Source: Candidatus Omnitrophota bacterium (lineage in GTDB: Bacteria; NPL-UPA2; BS750m-G34). From it: a stretch of 11,401 nucleotides of DNA. A program made the position numbers and the translations under genes. This document shows positions 6,432 through 11,401 of the stretch, one piece after another (position 1 is the stretch's first letter; the number at the start of each line of letters is the position of its first letter). The stretch is taken from contig JADHWT010000037.1 of NCBI GenBank assembly GCA_016783345.1, positions 1 through 11,401 of the forward strand, read 5' to 3'. The notes beneath the pieces were generated by a model that did not search any database, was not told the DNA's origin, and saw only the letters and a program-made list of their open reading frames with translations.

Positions 6432-6851
6432 ATGAAAGAAAAAATCTATCGGATATTAGATGCGAATGCGAACAGGGCGCGGGAAGGCTTGAGGGTGCTT
6501 GAAGATATAGCAAGATTTATTCATAACAATGAAAAGATAACAAGCCAGCTTAAGAGAGAGAGGCACAGGATAACATCATTTTTAAAAAATGTCCCCCCCC
6601 CCGGGGCCGGTGGGGAAAAGATTTTAATCAAGGCCAGGGATAGTGTTGCTGATGTCGGCGCAAAGACTAATACACTGGGCGAGAAGAAAAGGGACGGGAT
6701 AATGGAGGTAGCGATTTCTAATTTTAGACGTTCTCAAGAGGCCATCCGTGTGTTAGAAGAATTTACCAAGATATTTAAGGGAACTGTTTCTCAAAGATTT
6801 AAGGCGATGCGGTTCAGGTTGTATGCATTGGAAAAGAAATTTGGAAATTGA
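6432..6851 (+). CDS. thiD2: ThiD2-type hydroxymethylpyrimidine phosphate kinase
   Basis: This 139-residue all-helical-looking protein matches the ThiD2 domain, known as the N-terminal partner of ThiE in many bacteria and shown in published work to act as a hydroxymethylpyrimidine-phosphate kinase distinct from ThiD. Conserved segments are ILDANANRAREGLRVLED (8-25), RFI, KARDSVADVGAK (67-78) and NFRRSQEAIRVLEEFTK (97-113). It would supply HMP diphosphate to ThiE. It starts directly after the previous stop (TAGATG) without a clear ribosome site, suggesting coupling. A run of ten Cs (6593-6602) encodes Pro54-Pro56 in the loop between helix 2 and the RDS segment. The 3' end overlaps thiE by 29 bases in another frame, so the common fusion is split here. 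Confidence 0.85.
   Translation: MKEKIYRILDANANRAREGLRVLEDIARFIHNNEKITSQLKRERHRITSFLKNVPPPGAGGEKILIKARDSVADVGAKTNTLGEKKRDGIMEVAISNFRRSQEAIRVLEEFTKIFKGTVSQRFKAMRFRLYALEKKFGN
6593..6602 (+). repeat. C10 homopolymer inside thiD2
   Basis: Ten consecutive Cs sit after GT and before GGGGCCGG, in the Val-Pro-Pro-Pro-Gly codons of thiD2. The reading frame is intact as given. Tracts of this length can slip during replication, and they are also frequent sites of sequencing or assembly error, so a real difference between cells would need read-level support. Confidence 0.9.
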
Positions 6852-7461
6852 AAAAGGGCGCTGTCCCCTTTTATACGTGATCATCGATGGTAGGAAGGGG
6901 ATATTGGAGAAACTGAGAGGGATAATGAAGGCAGGGGTAGAGATAGTGCAGCTTAGGGATAAGGATCTCTCAACAAGAGAGCTGCTTGAGCTAAGCCGCA
7001 AGGCAAAGAAGGTTATAAAAGATAGGGCACTTTTTTTTATAAATGACTGCATAGATCTAGCCCTGGCAGTTGGAGCTCAAGGGGTTCACCTTGGCCAGGA
7101 TGATTTACCTGTTGAGGTAGCTCGAAGGATAGCAGGGAAGAAGATGCTTATCGGGTTTTCGACCCATACTGCAGAACAGGTAAAGAAGTCTGTGTCTAAA
7201 CCCGTAGATTATATCTCCTTTGGTCCTGTCTTTAAAACCAAAACCAAACTCGATGCTGTTTCTCCAAGAGGAATAAATAGGTTGAGGAAGGCGGTTTCAT
7301 ATTCCCGCCATCCTGTTGTTGCTGTCGGAGGGATTAAGAAGGGGAATGCAGGAGAGGTTATAAAAAGCGGCGCGAGTGGAGTGGCTGTTTGCAGTGGTAT
7401 TTTGGATGCGAGAGATACGTATAGAGCAACGATAGAGTTGAGGAGCGAGCTTCACTTATGA
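6823..7461 (+). CDS. thiE: Thiamin phosphate synthase
   Basis: ThiE joins HMP diphosphate and thiazole phosphate to give thiamin phosphate, in the cytoplasm. The TIM-barrel landmarks are present: LLYVIIDG (16-23), IVQLRDKDLSTREL (41-54), FINDCIDLALAVGAQGVHLGQDD (about 72-94), GFSTHT (111-116), FGPVFKTKTK (133-142) and VAVGGI (166-171). Length without the first ~15 residues is normal. The start is uncertain. ATG at 6823 gives a 29-base overlap with thiD2 and ~15 residues of unusual leader. TTG at 6841 is an alternative. GTG at the conserved strand (YVI) would cut into the fold. In other bacteria ThiD2 and ThiE are often one chain; here they are in different frames. The last bases overlap thiC (ATGA). 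Confidence 0.93.
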   Translation: MHWKRNLEIEKGRCPLLYVIIDGRKGILEKLRGIMKAGVEIVQLRDKDLSTRELLELSRKAKKVIKDRALFFINDCIDLALAVGAQGVHLGQDDLPVEVARRIAGKKMLIGFSTHTAEQVKKSVSKPVDYISFGPVFKTKTKLDAVSPRGINRLRKAVSYSRHPVVAVGGIKKGNAGEVIKSGASGVAVCSGILDARDTYRATIELRSELHL

Positions 7462-8735
7462 CACTTATAGAAAAGGCGCGGAGAGGGAAAATAACTTCCG
7501 AGATGAGGGGGGTAGCAAAGAAGGAACAGGTCTCTTTAGAATTTTTGAGAGACAATATTTCCAAAGGAAGGATTGTTATCCCTAAAAATCGATATAGAAA
7601 GATAAAACACATCTGCGGTATCGGGAAAGGTCTAAGCACCAAGATCAATGCCAATATAGGGACATCACCGCAAAAAGCAAATATCAAAAATGAATTAAAA
7701 AAAGTGAAAGAGGCGTTAAAGGCAGGCGCTGACACTATTATGGATCTAAGCTGCGGCGGAAATATTCCGCGGATAAGACAGGCGATTCTAAAGGAAAGCG
7801 CAGTGCCTTTAGGGACTGTGCCTATCTATGAGGCAATTGTAGAGGGTATAAAGAAGCATAAGGAACTCAGGAAGATTGACAAAGAAATTTTTTTCGATGT
7901 AATAGAGCGGCAGGCAGAGGATGGGGTTGATTTCATGACTATCCACGCCGGCGTAACCAGGAAGGCCATTTCCAAATTACGCAGGCAGGGGAGGGTTACC
8001 GGCATTGTAAGCCGCGGAGGCGCTTTTATAGTAGAGTGGATGATGGGACAAAAGAAAGAGAATCCCTTTTATACTGAATTTGACAGGCTCCTCGAAATAG
8101 CCAGAAGATATGATATTACCTTAAGTCTCGGGGATGGATTAAGACCGGGTTCCATTAGTGATGCAACAGATGCTGCCCAGGTCCAGGAGCTTATTACTTT
8201 AGGAGAGCTTGCTGTACGCGCAAGAAAAAAAGGGGTGCAGGTTATAATTGAAGGACCGGGTCATTTGCCCCTCGACCATATTGAGGCAAATGTGAAATTG
8301 GAGAAGAAGGTATGTAAGGGAGCCCCATTTTATGTGCTTGGCCCGCTTGTGACAGATATTGCTCCCGGCCATGACCATTTAGTTAGCGCTATAGGCGGGA
8401 CCCTGGCAGCTTTTCATGGGGCTGATTTTTTATGTTTTGTTACTCCGGCTGAACACTTACGCCTTCCTGACCTTTCTGATATTCGAGAGGGGGTTATAGC
8501 CAGCCGCATTGCTGCGCATGCCGCTGATATTGCTAAAGGATTAAAAAGGGCTTTGAGATTAGATAGAGAGATGTCAACCTGTAGATATCGAAGAGATTGG
8601 AAAGGGCAGATGAGATTAGCAATTGATCCTCAAAAGGTAAAAGCAATGCGTTCAGGAGAAAAGGATGTTGATATCTGCACCATGTGCGGCCCATATTGTT
8701 CTATGAAGCGGATGGAAAAGATTTTTGGAAAATAA
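7458..8735 (+). CDS. thiC: Phosphomethylpyrimidine synthase
   Basis: ThiC is a radical-SAM-type [4Fe-4S] enzyme that rearranges aminoimidazole ribotide to hydroxymethylpyrimidine phosphate. The 425-residue form lacks the long N-terminal domain of the E. coli type and resembles the short form of anaerobes. Signature parts are NANIGTS (64-70), ADTIMDLSCGG (91-101), GTVPIYEA (119-126), DFMTIHAGVT (158-167), SLGDGLRPGSISDATDAAQ (about 223-241), EGPGHLPLDHI (265-275) and TDIAPGHDH (299-307). The C-terminal cluster motif is CTMCGPYC, Cys407, Cys410 and Cys414, with three residues between the second and third cysteines. The E. coli-type motif has four. The start overlaps thiE by 4 bases. A benzimidazole-forming ThiC paralogue (Bza) is an alternative, but the thiD2-thiE context favours ThiC. 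Confidence 0.95.
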   Translation: MTLIEKARRGKITSEMRGVAKKEQVSLEFLRDNISKGRIVIPKNRYRKIKHICGIGKGLSTKINANIGTSPQKANIKNELKKVKEALKAGADTIMDLSCGGNIPRIRQAILKESAVPLGTVPIYEAIVEGIKKHKELRKIDKEIFFDVIERQAEDGVDFMTIHAGVTRKAISKLRRQGRVTGIVSRGGAFIVEWMMGQKKENPFYTEFDRLLEIARRYDITLSLGDGLRPGSISDATDAAQVQELITLGELAVRARKKGVQVIIEGPGHLPLDHIEANVKLEKKVCKGAPFYVLGPLVTDIAPGHDHLVSAIGGTLAAFHGADFLCFVTPAEHLRLPDLSDIREGVIASRIAAHAADIAKGLKRALRLDREMSTCRYRRDWKGQMRLAIDPQKVKAMRSGEKDVDICTMCGPYCSMKRMEKIFGK

Positions 8736-9633
8736 ATCGATACTTGTTGTCGGTTCCGTTGCCCTGGATACAGTAAAGACGCCTTTTGGTGAGGCCAAAG
8801 AGGTATTAGGCGGGTCAGCTACATTTTTTTCTTATGCTGCCAGTTTTTTCGCAAATGTAAATCTTGTAGGCGTGGTAGGGGAAGATTTTCCGCCCTCTTG
8901 CATTGAGCTTCTACGTTCACGAAATATTGATCTAAGAGGTCTTGAGATAAAAAAAGGAAAGACATTCCGCTGGTCAGGTGTTTACAAGAATGATTTAAAT
9001 GAGAGGGATACACTTTCATTAGAGCTCAATGTCTTTGAGGATTTCCATCCTCTCCTCCCTCCGGGACTGAGACAGTGTCCCTATGTCTTTCTTGCTAATA
9101 TAGATCCGGAACTGCATCTGGAGGTAATCGAGCAGATAAAACACCAGCGTCTCATCGTGTGCGATACGATGAATATCTGGATTGAAAATAAACGTCAGGC
9201 ACTTCTGAAGACCCTCCGCCTTATAGATATACTTTTCCTGAATGACAGCGAGGCAAGACAATTGACCCGGGAGTCAAATCTCATAAAGGCAGGGAAAGAA
9301 ATTTTAAAGTTTGGACCAAAGTCTGTGATCATTAAAAAGGGTGAGCATGGGGTGATGTATATATCTCCAGATTCATTTTTTACAATTCCGGCTTATCCCT
9401 TAGAGTCGGTTTGTGACCCAACAGGCGCCGGGGATAGTTTTGCAGGGGGATTTTTAGGCTATCTCGCTAAAGAAGGTCTGGATGAAAAAAAGATAAGGCT
9501 GGCACTTGTATATGCAACTATCATAGCATCTTTTACAGTTGAGGACTTTAGCCTGGAGAGACTTAAGCATGTTACGGATAAAGAGATTGAAAAACGGTTT
9601 CAGGAATTTAAGAATATGACAAATTTTGCGTAG
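8725..9633 (+). CDS. PfkB-family (ribokinase-type) carbohydrate or nucleoside kinase
   Basis: A 302-residue kinase of the PfkB fold with unknown substrate. The N-terminal ILVVGSVALDT (6-16), the GGSATFF turn (29-35), and the C-terminal DPTGAGDSFAGGFLGYL (231-247) are clear. Asp237 of GAGD is the expected catalytic base. CDTMN (146-150) and FLNDSEA (171-177) match the mid-region of the family. The best start is TTG at 8725, which overlaps thiC by 11 bases and restores a complete first strand; no ATG lies nearby in frame. The unusual segment FRWSGVYKNDLNERDTLSL (81-99) is seen in a PfkB subgroup of uncharacterised sugar kinases. It ends 10 bases before the rmlA-like gene. A heptose-phosphate kinase role is tempting because of gmhA and the HldE-C gene upstream, but the HldA-type start (VxGDVMLD) is absent. 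Confidence 0.9.
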   Translation: MENKSILVVGSVALDTVKTPFGEAKEVLGGSATFFSYAASFFANVNLVGVVGEDFPPSCIELLRSRNIDLRGLEIKKGKTFRWSGVYKNDLNERDTLSLELNVFEDFHPLLPPGLRQCPYVFLANIDPELHLEVIEQIKHQRLIVCDTMNIWIENKRQALLKTLRLIDILFLNDSEARQLTRESNLIKAGKEILKFGPKSVIIKKGEHGVMYISPDSFFTIPAYPLESVCDPTGAGDSFAGGFLGYLAKEGLDEKKIRLALVYATIIASFTVEDFSLERLKHVTDKEIEKRFQEFKNMTNFA

Positions 9634-9640
9634 AGGAGGT
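9634..9640 (+). promoter_or_regulatory. Strong ribosome binding site for the thymidylyltransferase gene
   Basis: AGGAGGT lies right after the pfkB stop and 3 bases before the ATG at 9644. It is the closest to consensus Shine-Dalgarno match in the 5423-10714 chain, where the other genes rely on overlap. The short spacing is tighter than usual. Confidence 0.6.
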
Positions 9641-9643
9641 TAG

Positions 9644-10708
9644 ATGAAGGGGTTAATTTTAAGCGGGGGAGCAGGCACGCGGCTACGGCCGATTACGCAT
9701 ACCCAGGCTAAGCAGCTTGTTCCCGTGGCAAATAAGCCGATACTTTTTTATGGGCTTGAGGCGATGCAACAGGCCGGGATAAGAGACGTTGGCCTTGTAG
9801 TAGGCGCTACGCACCGAGAAATCGAAGAGGCCGTAGGGAATGGCCGTAGATTCGGACTCAAGGTTACTTATATAGAGCAGGAGGCGCCTTTAGGTCTTGC
9901 GCATGCGGTAAAGATCAGTCAATCATTTTTAAAAAAATCTCCATTTGTTATGTATTTAGGTGACAATATTATTAAAGACGGGATTAATTCTTTAGTAGAA
10001 GAATTTAGAGTCCGTAAGCCTAATGCCATGATACTGCTTGCACATGTCAAAGAACCGCAGCGTTTTGGTGTGGCAGAGCTTAAAGAGGAAAAGGTTGTGC
10101 GGCTTACAGAAAAGCCCAAAAAACCAAAAAGTGATCTGGCCCTTGTAGGTGTATATATGTTTGACCATAATATCTTCAAGGCAGTCAAGGCGATAAGGCC
10201 TTCATGGAGAAACGAACTTGAGATAACCGACGCCATCCAATATCTCATAGATAAGAAATATGAAGTTCATTCTCATATCATCAATGGCTGGTGGAAGGAT
10301 ACAGGAAGACTGGAAGATATCTTAGAGGCAAACCGCATTATCCTGGACAGCCTGGAATCTAAAATATATGGCAAGATTGATTCAAAGAGCCGCCTTATCG
10401 GGAAGATCAGGATTGAAAAAGGGGCAGAAGTAATTAAGAGTACTATAAGAGGCCCGGCTGTTATCGGCAGAAAAACCAGGATTATCAATTCCTATATCGG
10501 ACCATATTCTTCTATTTCATACAATGTTACAGTCAATAACAGTGAGATCGAACACAGTATTATTTTGGAGCATAGTACGGTTGACAATTTAAGTCACCGT
10601 CTGGAAGATAGTTTAATCGGAAAAAATGTCTATATCGGGACTTCTCCCCTAAAACCTAAGGCGTATCGTCTTATGGTGGGGGATAATAGTCAGGTAGGGG
10701 TGATTTAA
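9644..10708 (+). CDS. Glucose-1-phosphate thymidylyltransferase, long form
   Basis: A nucleotidyltransferase (354 residues) of the long RmlA type, expected to form dTDP-glucose from glucose 1-phosphate and dTTP for deoxysugar synthesis. The catalytic domain has LILSGGAGTRLRPIT (4-18), KQLVPVANKPILFY (23-36), MYLGDNI (103-109, metal-binding Asp107), EKPKKPKSD (156-164), NELEITDA (190-197) and GWWKDTGR (215-222). The C-terminal ~110 residues have repeated short hydrophobic units (IGK, IEKG, STIRGPAVIG, SYIGPYSS, SEIEHSIIL) of a left-handed beta-helix, as in the long family and unlike short RmlA. The start follows AGGAGGT. The related UTP-using or heptose nucleotidyltransferases cannot be excluded from sequence alone. 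The next gene begins 6 bases later. Confidence 0.9.
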   Translation: MKGLILSGGAGTRLRPITHTQAKQLVPVANKPILFYGLEAMQQAGIRDVGLVVGATHREIEEAVGNGRRFGLKVTYIEQEAPLGLAHAVKISQSFLKKSPFVMYLGDNIIKDGINSLVEEFRVRKPNAMILLAHVKEPQRFGVAELKEEKVVRLTEKPKKPKSDLALVGVYMFDHNIFKAVKAIRPSWRNELEITDAIQYLIDKKYEVHSHIINGWWKDTGRLEDILEANRIILDSLESKIYGKIDSKSRLIGKIRIEKGAEVIKSTIRGPAVIGRKTRIINSYIGPYSSISYNVTVNNSEIEHSIILEHSTVDNLSHRLEDSLIGKNVYIGTSPLKPKAYRLMVGDNSQVGVI

Positions 10709-10714
10709 ATAACA

Positions 10715-11212
10715 ATGCCAAATATTATTCTAGTCGAAAGAATCGAATCCAAGATATATCTTGTTAGAAGACAAAAGGTTATGCTTGATGTTGACCTTGC
10801 AACACTGTATGGAGTAGAGACCAAGGTCTTAACACAGGCGGTTAAAAGGAATAAAGATCGTTTTCCAGGAGATTTTATGTTTCAGCTTAGTAGAAAGGAA
10901 TTTGAGAGCTTGAGGTCACAAATTGTGACCTCAAGCTGGGGCGGAAGACGATATGCCCCGTATGTATTTACAGAACATGGAGTGGCTATGCTGTCATCAG
11001 TTTTGCGGAGCAGGAAAGCTGTAAAAGTGAATATCCAAATAATACGGGCGTTCATTAAACTACGCAATTATCTAGCTACTCATGATGAAATTGCACGTAA
11101 GATTGCTGCCCACGATGTTAAGATAAGTATTTTATCGAAAGAAATTGAAAAAATACTTGCGAGGCTTGAAAAGCCAATAATGAAGCAGATCCCGGGATTT
11201 GGACTAAAATAA
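10715..11212 (+). CDS. ORF6N-domain DNA-binding protein
   Basis: A 165-residue protein with an N-terminal ORF6N domain (about 9-95). Typical family segments are RIESKIYLVRRQKVMLD (9-25), LATLYGVETKVLTQAVKRN (about 28-46), RFPGDFMFQLSRKEFESL (49-66), SSWGGRRYAPYVFTEHGVAML (about 73-93) and SVLRSRKAVKVNIQIIRAF (95-113). The C-terminal part (about 115-155) is helical and coiled-coil-like (IARKIAAHDVKISILSKEIEKILARL). ORF6N is a DNA-binding domain first described in phage and large DNA-virus regulators, and it is common and mobile in bacterial genomes. The role here is unknown. It sits between two nucleotide-sugar genes with gaps of 6 and 8 bases, but functional linkage to sugars is not supported. 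A perfect 31-bp palindrome lies within its codons 65-75. Confidence 0.88.
   Translation: MPNIILVERIESKIYLVRRQKVMLDVDLATLYGVETKVLTQAVKRNKDRFPGDFMFQLSRKEFESLRSQIVTSSWGGRRYAPYVFTEHGVAMLSSVLRSRKAVKVNIQIIRAFIKLRNYLATHDEIARKIAAHDVKISILSKEIEKILARLEKPIMKQIPGFGLK
10907..10937 (+). repeat. Perfect 31-bp palindrome inside the ORF6N gene
   Basis: Left arm AGCTTGAGGTCACAA (10907-10921), central A (10922), right arm TTGTGACCTCAAGCT (10923-10937). All 15 positions pair. It starts on a codon boundary (Ser65) and encodes SLRSQIVTSS plus the first base of Trp75. As RNA it would give a 14-bp stem with a 3-base loop. As DNA it has the dyad form of an operator. Confidence 0.95.
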
Positions 11213-11220
11213 ATACCGAT

Positions 11221-11401
11221 ATGTCATATTTAGGTCGCAATTGTCTCATTACTGGTGGATTAGGGTTTTTAGGAAGTAGTCTTACGCAGGCGCTTGTTAA
11301 AGAAGGCGCCAGGGTTACTGTTATTGATAATTTCCTTCCTGCCCATGGAGCAAATCTTTTCAATATAACCGGGATTGAAGACAGGGTAAGGGTTGTGAAA
11401 G
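11221..11401 (+). CDS. NAD-dependent sugar epimerase/dehydratase, 5' part
   Basis: The first 60 codons of an extended short-chain dehydrogenase that runs off the window. The N-terminus MSYLGRNCLITGGLGFLGS has the Rossmann GxxGxxG (GGLGFLG) at about 12-18. The second strand ends VTVIDNF (32-38), where Asp36 should bind the adenosine ribose of NAD. The segment LPAHGANLFNI is typical of nucleotide-sugar epimerases of the UDP-glucose 4-epimerase/dTDP-glucose 4,6-dehydratase group. The start is ATG at 11221, 8 bases after the ORF6N stop, without a clear ribosome site. A role with the thymidylyltransferase upstream is plausible, but the exact reaction cannot be told from this part. Confidence 0.85.
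   Translation, partial: MSYLGRNCLITGGLGFLGSSLTQALVKEGARVTVIDNFLPAHGANLFNITGIEDRVRVVK

Noticed and set aside
6432..7461. TPP riboswitch before the thiamin genes
   Set aside because: There is no intergenic space before thiD2, thiE or thiC, and I see none of the conserved riboswitch segments.
9587..9615. Promoter-like TTGAAA near the end of the pfkB gene
   Set aside because: No acceptable -10 element is found 16-18 bases downstream, and the next gene has a strong ribosome site suited to read-through transcription.
10715..11212. Prophage remnant around the ORF6N gene
   Set aside because: No integrase, capsid, lysis or attachment-site signals flank it, and ORF6N genes often occur alone in bacterial genomes.

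Overview
All genes in this window lie on the + strand and are tightly packed, in most places with only a few bases between them or with overlapping ends. The content is housekeeping and cell-envelope metabolism from a Gram-negative-type bacterium: an O-antigen ligase/polymerase-like membrane protein, ADP-heptose synthesis enzymes (GmhA, HldE C-terminal type) and nucleotide-sugar enzymes. A pyrophosphate-type phosphofructokinase signature, a short ThiC with a closing cysteine motif and an Asp23/AmaP-like membrane protein next to accBC fit an anaerobic, energy-limited lineage. I suspect a member of Omnitrophota or a related candidate phylum, but this is a guess from gene content and I cannot prove it. 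I found no rRNA, tRNA, CRISPR array or insertion sequence.

Layout. Positions 1-1848 hold the 3' part of an O-antigen ligase-like gene and an overlapping M24 aminopeptidase (Xaa-Pro type). Positions 1854-4296 form a fatty-acid block: a very good sigma70-type promoter, then accB, accC and an amaP/asp23-like membrane protein. The efp gene, common between such a peptidase gene and accB, is missing. Positions 4335-5363 encode a phosphofructokinase with both residues that mark pyrophosphate users.

After the largest gap (59 bp, with a hairpin and a possible weak promoter) comes a chained operon, 5423-9633: gmhA, hldE2-like, thiD2, thiE, thiC and a pfkB-family kinase. Neighbours abut or overlap by up to 29 bases. 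The thiamin genes supply the pyrimidine branch (ThiC, ThiD2) and the coupling step (ThiE). There is no room for a TPP riboswitch directly before them, so they are probably co-expressed with the heptose genes. The order continues with a long-form glucose-1-phosphate thymidylyltransferase (9644-10708), an ORF6N-domain DNA-binding protein (10715-11212) and the start of an NAD-dependent sugar epimerase/dehydratase (11221 to the window end).

The most noteworthy points are a perfect 31-bp palindrome inside the ORF6N coding region, the PPi-type PFK signature, a near-leaderless promoter arrangement at accB, the membrane Asp23-like protein in the slot where Bacillus has yqhY, the split and overlapping thiD2/thiE pair with a C10 tract in thiD2, and a pfkB kinase of unknown substrate joined to the heptose/thiamin operon.
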